64,000 bases of DNA, taken from Burkholderia diffusa. GTDB lineage: Bacteria > Pseudomonadota > Gammaproteobacteria > Burkholderiales > Burkholderiaceae. The notes below the pieces were generated by a model. That model saw only the letters and a list, made by a program, of their open reading frames with translations. It was not told the origin of the DNA and did no database searches. Positions 49,514 to 57,679 of this stretch are shown here, piece after piece. The position numbers and the translations under genes are program-made. Location: positions 496,001 through 560,000 of the forward strand of contig NZ_CP013364.1 in the NCBI RefSeq assembly GCF_001718315.1. Direction: 5' to 3'. Within the stretch, counting starts at the first letter, position 1. Each line of letters starts with the position of its first letter.

Positions 49514-50785
49514 CTATTGAACGAGCATCGGGACCTTGATGCCGGCCGAGCTGCCACTGCCAGGCAGGCCGTGCGTCGCACACGGCGTGGTGCCGGATGC
49601 CGTCGAGCCGAGGTATTCGAGATGCGCCACGACCCCGCCCGCGCCGGGGCTGAACGGCAGCGGATCGAGCATCAGCACGCAGTCCCATTGCGTGACGTGC
49701 ACCTTGCCGCTGCTTCCCGACAGCGTCGAGCAATCGCCTTCGGGTGCGAGCGCGACCCGGCGATCACCGCCGAACGTCTGATAATTGCTCGCCGTCACCG
49801 TCCCGTTGGTCGCGATGCCGCTGCCGGCCGGTGGCGCGCCATCGCCCTGGTAGGCCTTGAAGCTGGCGCGATCGAGCACGAACTGCGTGTACGCGTCGCC
49901 GACGATGCCGGCGGTTCCCGGCGGCCCGTAGTTGGGGCCGACGTACGCATAGCCGGTGAAGTCCGGCTGGCCGCTCGAGCCGTTGGCGCCGTTCGAATAG
50001 ATGCCGAACCGTGTGTTCCAGGCGCGCAGCGACGCCGACTTCAGGCCCGTCGAACCGAGGTCGGGCGGCGACGTGATGTTGCAGGTATTGCCGGACAATT
50101 CGCTGGCGATGGTCGTCTCGTTCGTCGAACCGTCGAGCGCGGCCCAGCCGAAGTTGCCGGGCCCGTATGTCGTCGACGAGCCGGAAGGCGACGAGATCCA
50201 GTCGCCGACCTTGTACGGCGCGGCGGCTGCCGCCCGGCACACGAACACCGGGATCGCACAGGTGGTCTGCCCGGCGCCCACCGTCGCGATCGCGCTCGCC
50301 GAGACCTGTGCCGCGTTCGCGACCTGCACGCCCGGGATCGTGTTGAGTACCTCGATGAACCAGTGCGCGATGTTGCTCAACTGCGCCGTGCACTTCACGT
50401 ACTTGATGTTCGCCGGCGTGGCAACCGCCGTCTTCGTCAGGAACGGATTGGTCAGCGAATCGCTGAACGTGACGTTCGAATCCGTCTGCATCTGCACAGC
50501 GTTCTGCTGAAAGAACGCGAAATTCGAGTGGCCGGCGGCAATGCCGTCCGCTTCCGCGACCTGCAGGCTGATGGCCGACGTGAGGTCGCGCGCAGCGGAC
50601 AGCGCGCATGAGTCGGCGCTGTTCTGAAGTTCGCTGCGCGTGACGTACAGCTTGCCGAGGTCCAGCGCGAGACCGACGAACCCGATCATCACCGCCAGTG
50701 CGAGACCGACGATGATCGCGACGGCACCTTGCTGGCGATGCATGCCGCGACGCGTGAGTTTCGGATGACGAGCTGCGCTGGACAT
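49514..50785 (-). CDS. tadG: TadG-like pilus assembly protein
   Basis: 423 residues. The N-terminus RRGMHRQQGAVAIIVGLALAVMIGFVGLALDLGKLYVTRSELQNSADSCALSAA is the TadG/Flp pilus assembly (DUF2134-like) signature: one helix then the conserved DLG-YV-ELQNAAD. A long Gly/Ser/Thr-rich periplasmic domain follows with cysteines. GGGAG precedes the ATG at 50785. 25 bases separate it from the upstream lipoprotein gene. Confidence 0.85.
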   Translation of the reverse strand: MSSAARHPKLTRRGMHRQQGAVAIIVGLALAVMIGFVGLALDLGKLYVTRSELQNSADSCALSAARDLTSAISLQVAEADGIAAGHSNFAFFQQNAVQMQTDSNVTFSDSLTNPFLTKTAVATPANIKYVKCTAQLSNIAHWFIEVLNTIPGVQVANAAQVSASAIATVGAGQTTCAIPVFVCRAAAAAPYKVGDWISSPSGSSTTYGPGNFGWAALDGSTNETTIASELSGNTCNITSPPDLGSTGLKSASLRAWNTRFGIYSNGANGSSGQPDFTGYAYVGPNYGPPGTAGIVGDAYTQFVLDRASFKAYQGDGAPPAGSGIATNGTVTASNYQTFGGDRRVALAPEGDCSTLSGSSGKVHVTQWDCVLMLDPLPFSPGAGGVVAHLEYLGSTASGTTPCATHGLPGSGSSAGIKVPMLVQ

Positions 50786-50810
50786 GGCGTTCTCCCTGAG
50801 CGTGCCTGTG

Positions 50811-51110
50811 TTATTGCCCCGACGACTTGCCGATCCCGATCACGAATGCATTGGCTTTCGGCTCGGGCTGCTTGAACGACTTGTCGTAGTTGTCGAGCGC
50901 GGACGCGGCGGCGCTGCCGTCGACGCCCTGGCGCGAGGCCGCGTGTTCTGCGGCATGCGGATCGATGATCTGGGCTTGCGTGACGGCGCGGACCGAGTCG
51001 CCGAAGCGGCTGTCCCACACCGGCGTCGACGACATGCAGCCGGCGAGCGCGAATGCGAGCGGGACGGCGAGCGCCGCGCGGCGCGCGAATACGAGGTAGG
51101 CGGATTTCAT
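50811..51110 (-). CDS. Small Tad-locus lipoprotein
   Basis: 99 residues. Lipoprotein signal MKSAYLVFARRAALAVPLAFALAGC with the lipobox LAGC (Cys25). The mature part is short and hydrophilic (SRFGDSVRAVTQAQIIDPHAAEHA), as in small lipoproteins found after secretin genes in Burkholderia tad loci, where they may take the CpaD place as secretin pilot. AGGGGAAG precedes the ATG at 51110; eight upstream codons are excluded. 20 bases after the secretin stop. Confidence 0.8.
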   Translation of the reverse strand: MKSAYLVFARRAALAVPLAFALAGCMSSTPVWDSRFGDSVRAVTQAQIIDPHAAEHAASRQGVDGSAAASALDNYDKSFKQPEPKANAFVIGIGKSSGQ

Positions 51111-51130
51111 GAGCTTCCCCTTGGATGGCT

Positions 51131-53077
51131 TCAACGATCGGTGGACGCGGGTTCGGCATTCGCCCGCGCGATCTGCGCGCGGGTGGCGGCCGGCAGACTG
51201 TGCTTCGAACGCGGTGCGGGTTTTGCCGGTGTGTCGGAGCCGGCCGCCGCGAGACGCGCGGCAGTCGCTTCGATGCGCGCGATCCGTGCCGCGCTGGCCG
51301 CGTCGGCGTGCGATTGCGATTGCGGCTGCGCGGCAGGCGCCGGTTCGGCGTTCACCGCCCCTGCTGCCGCGGCCGCAGCAGCCGCCGGCTTTTCGGGCTG
51401 CGCCGGCACCGGTGCCGGTGCTTCGGCAGGCTGCGGCGCACGCGGTGCGGGCAGCGCAGCGGCCGGTGCGGCCGACTGCGGCGCGGGAGCAGGTGCCGGC
51501 GTCTGCGGTGCATTCATCGCCCCATCCGCCGGTTGTGCGCCAGGCTTGCGGACACCCTTGCGGCCTTCCATGTTGCCGGTCGCATACACGTCGGCTTCGT
51601 TGGGCTTCGAGAAGCTGTCGGTCGGCAACGGCACGTCGGCGGTCTGCAGCGGCTTCACCAGGTGCGGCGTGATCACGAAGATCAGCTCGGTGCGGTCCTG
51701 CTGGAACGACGTGCTACGGAACAGCGCGCCGAGCACCGGCACTTCGCCCACACCGGGAATCGCCTTCAGCGCACCGCTCGCGTTGTCCTTGATCAGCCCG
51801 CCGATCGCGAACGATTCGCCGTCGCCCATCTGGACCGTGGTCGATGCGCGCCGGGTCGTGATCAACGGCAGGATCGAGGTGCCGCCGATGTTGGTCGCGC
51901 TCAGCGTGACGCCCGTCTGCGACAGCTCCGACACTTCCGGCGCGACCTTCAGGCTGATCCGGCCATTCCCGAGCACCGTCGGCGTGAACTTCAGCGCGAC
52001 GCCGAACTCCTCTTCCTGCAGCGTGATCGACGACGTCCCCGTCCCGCTGCTTTGCGGAACCGGGATGAAGATCTTGCCGCCGGCGAGGAACGTCGCTTCC
52101 TGGCCGCTGATCGTCACGAGGTTCGGCTCCGCGAGGATCTTGACGAGGTTGTCGGTGTTCTGCGCATCGGCCGCGATGCTGAACGGCTTGTTGTTCGCCT
52201 TGTTGAACACCGCGCCGCTCGCGACACCCGCGAGCAGGTTGCTGACGAGCGCGCCGCTCCACGAACCGAAGCCGCCCTGGATGTTGAATGCGCTGCCCAT
52301 CTGATTGATCAGCGTCTTCGACACTTCCGCGACCTTCACCTCGAGCATCACCTGCTGCGGCGACGTGACGGCCAGCATGTTCAGCACGCCTGCGCTCTTT
52401 CCGCCGCCCTCGCCGGCGCTGTCGCCGTATGCCCGGGCGATCTGCACTGCCTGCTGCGCGGCCTGCGAGTTCGACACGGTGCCCGCCAGCACGATCGTGC
52501 CGGCGGCGGTCGATACGTGAATGTCGCGCTCGTTCGGCATCAGCTGCATCAGCGACGCCTGCAGGCCGCCGGCGTCTGCGCCGACCGCCACGTCGATCAC
52601 GCGGCATGCGCCGCTGCGGCCCTGCACGATCATGTTGGTCGTGCCGACCGACAGCCCGAGGATGTAGAGCGTCTGCGGCGACACCATCGTCGCCTGTGCG
52701 ACGGCCGGGTTGCCGATGGTCCGGTTGCGCACCGGCTCCGGCATCGGCACCAGCAGCGACTTGCCGAGCGGCACGCTGACACTGGTCGACTCGCGCACCG
52801 CGCCCACGCAATTCGGTCCGCGCAGCGGGCCCGCCGATGCGGCAGGCGCGGCGGCAGGCGCCGGCGCCATGCTGATCGTCATCTGCATCGGCCCCTTGGA
52901 GACGGCAGCCGGTGCGCTCGCGCCGCCCTTCATCAGCGCAGCCGATTCCGCGCCTTCCTGGGCCAGCGCGCTGTACACCGTCAGCCACCCCGTACACAGG
53001 ATCGCGGCCATCATCGTGCCCCGTGCGATGCGCGTGCGCACCGGGCCGGTACCTGAATGTTGCGGATTGATCTTCAT
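51131..53077 (-). CDS. rcpA: Tad pilus outer-membrane secretin RcpA/CpaC
   Basis: 648 residues, forms the outer-membrane ring for the pilus. Signal segment within residues 1-42 (TMMAAILCTGWLTVYSALA). Periplasmic BON/N-domains at about 85-230 (VRNRTIGNPAVAQATMVSPQTLYILG; ERDIHVSTAAGTIVLAGTV). Secretin domain about 235-475 (VMLEVKVAEVSKTLINQMG; VPVLGALFRSTSFQQDRTELIFVITPHLVKPL). The last ~165 residues are an unusually long Pro/Ala/Gln-rich tail. ATG 53077; the next upstream gene (cpaB) ends 125 bases away. Confidence 0.94.
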   Translation of the reverse strand: MKINPQHSGTGPVRTRIARGTMMAAILCTGWLTVYSALAQEGAESAALMKGGASAPAAVSKGPMQMTISMAPAPAAAPAASAGPLRGPNCVGAVRESTSVSVPLGKSLLVPMPEPVRNRTIGNPAVAQATMVSPQTLYILGLSVGTTNMIVQGRSGACRVIDVAVGADAGGLQASLMQLMPNERDIHVSTAAGTIVLAGTVSNSQAAQQAVQIARAYGDSAGEGGGKSAGVLNMLAVTSPQQVMLEVKVAEVSKTLINQMGSAFNIQGGFGSWSGALVSNLLAGVASGAVFNKANNKPFSIAADAQNTDNLVKILAEPNLVTISGQEATFLAGGKIFIPVPQSSGTGTSSITLQEEEFGVALKFTPTVLGNGRISLKVAPEVSELSQTGVTLSATNIGGTSILPLITTRRASTTVQMGDGESFAIGGLIKDNASGALKAIPGVGEVPVLGALFRSTSFQQDRTELIFVITPHLVKPLQTADVPLPTDSFSKPNEADVYATGNMEGRKGVRKPGAQPADGAMNAPQTPAPAPAPQSAAPAAALPAPRAPQPAEAPAPVPAQPEKPAAAAAAAAGAVNAEPAPAAQPQSQSHADAASAARIARIEATAARLAAAGSDTPAKPAPRSKHSLPAATRAQIARANAEPASTDR

Positions 53078-53202
53078 TTCGTCTGATCCCCCGAGTGACC
53101 GGCGAGCCGCCGGTTGTCGACTTCCAAGGCCGCCGTGCCCTGACGGCGGCCGATCTGGTTACTCTGTTTGTCTGGTGTTTGTTCTACGGCTTCGGAAGCA
53201 TT

Positions 53203-54048
53203 TCAGAAGCATTCGACGCTGCCTCGTACCCCGGTCAGCACGCCGACACAATCGCGCCGCGCTTCCGGTGCCGCGTGCGACGCAACGTGCACGCGCACGG
53301 TCCGTACGTGTTCGTGAACCGGTGCGGGCGGCGCGTCGGGTACCGGGGCCTTGCCGAGCAGCGTCAGCTTCGTCGCGCCATCGGTCGTCAGCGTCTTCTG
53401 GTCGACCTGGTTGCGCAGCACCAGCGACAGCGTGCCGACGCTGCGCGCGAGGTCGAGGCGTTCGGCCTGTTCGGGCGTGACTTCGAGCGTGACCGCGTTG
53501 ACGACCTTCGGTGCGGTGTCGTCGCGGCTGACCTGCTGCGCAACGGCCAGCACGAGGATGTGCTCGAGCACAATCTTGGAGATGCTCTGCCCGTCCGTCT
53601 TGCCCTGCTGTTCCTGCGTGTTGACGATCACGTCGACGTAGTTGCCCGGCAGCGCGAAACCCGCGACGCCGACCACGTCGTTCACGCGCACGGTGATCGC
53701 GCGGCTGCCGTCGGCGATCACCGCGGACAGCCCGCCCTTCGTGCCGACCGGCGCGAGCTTCGACTCGATCACCGGCTCGCCGCGCGCGAGGCTCGTGCGC
53801 ACGACGCGCCCTTCGAGTTCCTTCGTGTCGGTGAATGCGCCGGTCGGCACGCTGCCCGACGGCCAGCTCACCAGGCGGATCTGATTCGGCCCGAGCGGCT
53901 CGCCCAGGTTCAGGTCGGTGGTCGCCACCGCGACCGACGTGACCGAGCTGCTGGATGTATTCATCAACCAGCGGGACGCGAACACGACCGCGGCAAGCCC
54001 CGCGACCATCGCGACGATCAGCATCATGAGCGCTCGACTGTTTTTCAT
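53203..54048 (-). CDS. rcpC: Flp pilus assembly protein RcpC/CpaB
   Basis: 281 residues. One N-terminal membrane helix (residues 6-25), then the SAF domain (VATTDLNLGEPLGPNQIRLVSWP, residues 40-105) and the RcpC/CpaB domain (RAITVRVNDVVGVAGFALPGNYVDVIV, 140-165). It helps position the secretin in the periplasm. ATG 54048 (MKNSRALMM) lies 34 bases after the stop of the ATPase gene; an in-frame ATG five codons earlier is less likely. The C-terminal 30 residues are His/Arg-rich. Confidence 0.92.
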   Translation of the reverse strand: MKNSRALMMLIVAMVAGLAAVVFASRWLMNTSSSSVTSVAVATTDLNLGEPLGPNQIRLVSWPSGSVPTGAFTDTKELEGRVVRTSLARGEPVIESKLAPVGTKGGLSAVIADGSRAITVRVNDVVGVAGFALPGNYVDVIVNTQEQQGKTDGQSISKIVLEHILVLAVAQQVSRDDTAPKVVNAVTLEVTPEQAERLDLARSVGTLSLVLRNQVDQKTLTTDGATKLTLLGKAPVPDAPPAPVHEHVRTVRVHVASHAAPEARRDCVGVLTGVRGSVECF

Positions 54049-54082
54049 GGCAATGCTCCTCAACGAATCGTGAAAGAACGGC

Positions 54083-55483
54083 TCAACCGGTTATGGACGT
54101 GCGACTGCCGTGATCGGCAGGTGGCAGATACCCGCCGTCGCGCTCGGGCGCCGTGCCGAAGTAACTGGCCCATGCGTCGTGCAGCGCGTCGTGCGTCACT
54201 TCGAGCGGATCGCCTCGATACCGCGCGCCGGCGGCGACGAGGCGCAGCAGATCCATCGGGAAGCATGCGAGATATGCCTTGCCGGTCGGCAGGTGCAGCC
54301 GGTGCAGCAGATAGTCGAAGGCGTCCTGTGAAGACACCAGCCCGAGCGACTCGCATGCGGTGTCGAACACCGCGCGGTAGTGGTCGATCGACAGCGCGCC
54401 GACGTGAAGCTTGGATCCGAGCCGGCGCAGGAACGCGTCGTCGGCGAACTGCTCCGGCGCGAGGTTGCTCGAGAACACCGGCCAGACGTCGAACGGCAGC
54501 ACGAATCGGTTGCCGGACTCGAGCGTCAGGAAATCGACGCCGCGATCGAGCGGGCGCAGCCAGCGGTTGAGCAGGTCGCGCGGCTCGACACGCTGGCGGC
54601 CGAGATCGTCGATGATGTACATACCCATGTTCGCCTTCATGTGCGGCGGCGCCTGGTAGAAGCCCGCCGCTTCATCGCGGCGCAGGTCGAGCTCGTCAAG
54701 CGTCAGCTCGCCGCCGGACATCACGACCGGCCGCTCGCACAGGCGCCAGCGGCGATCGACCGACTGGCCCTCCATTTGCGACGGCGCGTCGACATGCACA
54801 AGCGGATCGTGGATCTGGATCACTTCCCCGGCGGCATGGACCGCATACGGCACAGGTACGTGGCCGCCCATCAACGCGCCGAGCCGCTCGGCGAGGAAGG
54901 TCTTGCCGCTGCCGGCGGGGCCGTAGATCAGCAGCGGACGGCCGGAATTCAGCGCGGCGGCGGCCGAGTCGAGTATCGACGTGTCCATCACGACGCCTTC
55001 GAATACGGCCCACACGTCGTTCTGGGCGACGCGCAGCTTGCGCACCGAATGGGTGGACACGCAGTCGAGATACGCGTCGAGCGTCACCGGCGCGGGCCCG
55101 CTGTAGGTGCTGCGCGCGGACTCTTCGAGCGCGGCCACGCGGCCCGCGTCGGTCAGGCGGAACGTCACGTCGAGGTCCGTTTTGCCGCGATGGGTAAGTT
55201 CGACCAGATGCTCGCGCACCAGGAACGCGAAGACGTCGTCCAGCACCGCGAGCGGCAGGCAGTGGCGCTCGATCAGGTCGCCGTATGACGGGCGGCCGAG
55301 CACCAGCGTCGATTTCAGCACGAGCCCCGCGACGAACGTCTGGCTCAGTCCGGTTTCCTCGAGCGAGCGCGGTGCCGCAGGCAACTGCGTGCCAGGCTTC
55401 GTGTGCGCCTCCCGCGACGGCGACGGATGCGGCAGGTGGGTAACCTGCGCGTCGCGCTTCGGTTCGGTGGGGATCGTGTTCAT
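54083..55483 (-). CDS. AAA+ ATPase of the tad locus with N-terminal winged-helix-like region
   Basis: 466 residues. Residues about 45-125 look like a winged helix or adaptor (GLVLKSTLVLGRPSYGDLIERHCLP ... FRLTDAGRVAALE). Residues about 175-400 are an ATPase with Walker A YGPAGSGKTFLAERL near 186, Walker B-like MGMYIIDDLGRQ and sensor-like FSSNLAPEQF. It is not TadA. Such proteins appear in some Burkholderia-type tad loci between cpaA and cpaB; role unknown. ATG 55483 with GAGG 11 bases upstream; a further upstream frame overlaps cpaA and is a shadow. Confidence 0.8.
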   Translation of the reverse strand: MNTIPTEPKRDAQVTHLPHPSPSREAHTKPGTQLPAAPRSLEETGLSQTFVAGLVLKSTLVLGRPSYGDLIERHCLPLAVLDDVFAFLVREHLVELTHRGKTDLDVTFRLTDAGRVAALEESARSTYSGPAPVTLDAYLDCVSTHSVRKLRVAQNDVWAVFEGVVMDTSILDSAAAALNSGRPLLIYGPAGSGKTFLAERLGALMGGHVPVPYAVHAAGEVIQIHDPLVHVDAPSQMEGQSVDRRWRLCERPVVMSGGELTLDELDLRRDEAAGFYQAPPHMKANMGMYIIDDLGRQRVEPRDLLNRWLRPLDRGVDFLTLESGNRFVLPFDVWPVFSSNLAPEQFADDAFLRRLGSKLHVGALSIDHYRAVFDTACESLGLVSSQDAFDYLLHRLHLPTGKAYLACFPMDLLRLVAAGARYRGDPLEVTHDALHDAWASYFGTAPERDGGYLPPADHGSRTSITG

Positions 55484-55515
55484 GTACGTGTCATCCTCGT
55501 TGCGGGTTCGTCGCG

Positions 55516-56055
55516 CTAGACGCACGAAACGAACAGCATGCCCAGCGTGCCGGCGGCAATCGCCACGCCATACGGCAACGCGCCGACCGACGCGACTTCC
55601 ACGGGGCCGTCGGTTGCCCCTGCATACGCGCGCATCGAGCGATGCGCGACGAGCGCCCAGACGTTCGCGCACATCTGGCGCAGGCGCCCGCGCAGCAAAA
55701 CAAGGCCGATCGCGCCGATTCCGCCGGCCAGAAAGGTGGCCAGCACGATGTAGAAGGTCATCTGTGCGCCGACCCATGCGCCGATGGCCAGCATCAGCTT
55801 CACGTCGCCCGCAGCCATCCCGCGCAGCAGATAGAACGGCAGCAGCATGCCGAAGCCGGTCGCCGCGCCGGCAAGCCACGCAAGCGCGCCCGCCTGTACC
55901 CCGTGCAGCGCGCACTGGGCGATCAGCGCACCGGCCAGCCCGATCGCGACGAGCCGGTTCGGGATGCGACGGCTCGTGATGTCGGTGCTGGCCGCGACGA
56001 CGACGAGCACGGTCACGCACAACGGAATCGGGTAAGGCAGCGCGGCAGGCAACAT
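55516..56055 (-). CDS. cpaA: Prepilin peptidase CpaA/TadV
   Basis: 179 residues, six short helices; membrane aspartyl protease that cleaves Flp and TadE/F prepilins. Catalytic Asp in STDITSRRIPN near 24 and Asp in GMAAGDVKLMLAIG near 84 (the GxGD-type motif appears as AAGD). Length is typical of short TadV enzymes without the N-methylation domain. It starts 31 bases after the flp2 stop and ends 32 bases before the ATPase gene. Confidence 0.92.
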   Translation of the reverse strand: MLPAALPYPIPLCVTVLVVVAASTDITSRRIPNRLVAIGLAGALIAQCALHGVQAGALAWLAGAATGFGMLLPFYLLRGMAAGDVKLMLAIGAWVGAQMTFYIVLATFLAGGIGAIGLVLLRGRLRQMCANVWALVAHRSMRAYAGATDGPVEVASVGALPYGVAIAAGTLGMLFVSCV

Positions 56056-56086
56056 GGCGAACCTCGATTGGCTGTAATGGCCGGGA

Positions 56087-56293
56087 TCACTGACCCAATG
56101 CGGTATTGACCGCCGCAGTCACGATCGACGCGATCATGTCGTACGCGTCCTGAACCGATCCTTTCAGGGTGACCACGCTTCCCAGCACGATGGTGGCGAA
56201 GACTGCCGCGATCAGCGCGTATTCGATCGATGTCACGCCCTGCTCGTCGTCGATCCATCGCGATACCGCTACCGCACGTCCGCTGGTCCGCAT
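56087..56293 (-). CDS. Flp-type prepilin, second copy
   Basis: 68 residues. Leader of 20 residues ending in Gly, then the Flp motif (DEQG cleavage, VTSIEYALIAAVFATIVLGS) with the conserved Glu-Tyr. The C-terminal segment VQDAYDMIASIVTAAV is more hydrophobic than usual. It follows flp1 after 167 bases that contain a 9-bp stem-loop. Its leader sequence is nearly identical to that of tadC (see findings). Pilin or minor pilin role cannot be told apart. Confidence 0.9.
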   Translation of the reverse strand: MRTSGRAVAVSRWIDDEQGVTSIEYALIAAVFATIVLGSVVTLKGSVQDAYDMIASIVTAAVNTALGQ

Positions 56294-56393
56294 GACAGCC
56301 TCCGAATCGGTTGACCACGAGAGCGGGGAGACTCGAGCACTGCACCGGCCGAGTCATCCGCCGTTCGGTCCATTCGACATCTGTTGGTTGAGA

Positions 56394-56438
56394 GTCCGGC
56401 CCTGCACGAGCGACGGGATGGCGACGAACGGGCCGGAC
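56394..56438 (-). terminator. Stem-loop between flp1 and flp2
   Basis: GTCCGGCCC (56394-56402) pairs with GGGCCGGAC (56430-56438), 9 bp with a 27-base loop. Placed after the first flp gene, it may partly stop transcription so that major pilin is made in excess. No T-run. Confidence 0.4.
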
Positions 56439-56460
56439 CCGCCGTTCGCCGCCCCGCCAT

Positions 56461-56643
56461 TCAGATCGCCGCGTTGAGGTCGTCCGCAATCGTGTTGAAG
56501 ACGTCCTTGAGGTCGCCCCCGACCGTCGTCAGTGCTGCGACGAGGCCCACTGCGATCAGCGCGGCAATCAGGCCATATTCGATGGCCGTCACGCCTTGCT
56601 CGTCTTGGACGAAACCGCGGACTTTCTGGATGAACGTGGACAT
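56461..56643 (-). CDS. flp: Flp major prepilin
   Basis: 60 residues: leader MSTFIQKVRGFVQDEQG, cleavage after Gly, mature start VTAIEYGLIAALIAVGLVAAL, tail GGDLKDVFNTIADDLNAAI. This is the standard Flp pilin of Tad systems. GGAG is about 7 bases before the ATG at 56643. First gene of the tad operon as read leftwards; the promoter lies in the 1-kb gap to the right. Confidence 0.95.
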   Translation of the reverse strand: MSTFIQKVRGFVQDEQGVTAIEYGLIAALIAVGLVAALTTVGGDLKDVFNTIADDLNAAI

Positions 56644-57679
56644 GGCTATTCTCCTTTCGGACTGCTATGAAAACCCCGTTGTCGCGGATCGACGCGGGGA
56701 GCGGGTACTACCGGCACAACAAAAGGATTCGAATGCAGCGCTCAGCGACGCACACGGCAGGGTACGAGCCTCGCTGGGCGAACGATCGTCGGTGAGCTGA
56801 TGCGAGCGATATGCATGCACGCTGCGATCTGGCGAATGACGCGATCGAGCAGAACGGCGTAATGACCGTCCCGGGCATGAATACGGATTGAACGGATGAC
56901 GCAAACGCGTCGATACCACTGCGGGTCTTCTTCACGGCATGCAAGCCGCGGCGTGCTCTGGTCTTTCATTTTTATTCCCCAAATGCTGTCATGTGATTCT
57001 TGTTGCGCGGACGATGCCGTCGTCTATTCGCTCGGTCGACGTTTCCGGCGGTTTTCAGGACCTGGGCGGCGTATTCCCCGACGCGCCCTCGATCCGTCGC
57101 TTTCCGCAGGTGATTGAGTCCGGTTTTGTCAGTCTGTTGCTTCAACCGGTCGTTCATCTCGTCGTCGACTGTCGTGCGGACCTTGACGCAAAGAGCAGGC
57201 CAGCCGGAAAGAAACCCAGGCGCAGCAAGGGTTCCGGCGATTTCCCCGTCGGTCGCGTACTGGCGCGATGCACGAAATGTTTCAGATTTGATATACGCAT
57301 GCCGGCCGGCACCGCCTGCCGGCCGGGCCCCGTCGTGCTGTGCAAGGGCCACAAAAAATTTTCTCGGGACTTTCCCGAATCCATGCAGCCCGTCGCCCGA
57401 CGCAAATTCCGCACGCCGCCGGACCGGGCAAAAACACGGAATGTTTCAAGCGAGAAACATCATTTGCGCCGATACGGTTTTCTCAGACGTGAAAACCCGT
57501 TTTTCAGCCATGTCGCGGTCGAATCGCGATTTCACGATTCAGCCCGTGGTTTGCATCACGCGATTTTTTCTCCAACAATGCATTCACCGGAAAGCGCCAT
57601 CGAGCGCGAATCGAACCGGATACACGACAACACAAAAAGCTGCGGCAGATCAGGCAGCCTTCACCGCAAACGGGGCATC
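56644..57679. other. 1-kb non-coding region between tad locus and glycosyltransferases
   Basis: About 1,036 bases with lower GC than the flanks, especially 57340-57600 (CACAAAAAATTTTC, CCCGTTTTTCAGCC). It must carry the divergent promoters of flp and the GT87 gene. An open frame from 56939 runs into the GT87 gene, but its first ~247 residues have no recognisable protein character and no ribosome site. I looked for a -24/-12 (TGGCAC-N5-TTGC) element before flp and found no good match. Confidence 0.6.

Noticed and set aside
56939..57679. N-terminal extension of about 247 residues on the first GT87 protein
   Set aside because: The extension lacks membrane or domain features, carries many Cys/Arg and has no ribosome site; the ATG at 57680 starts a normal GT87 protein.
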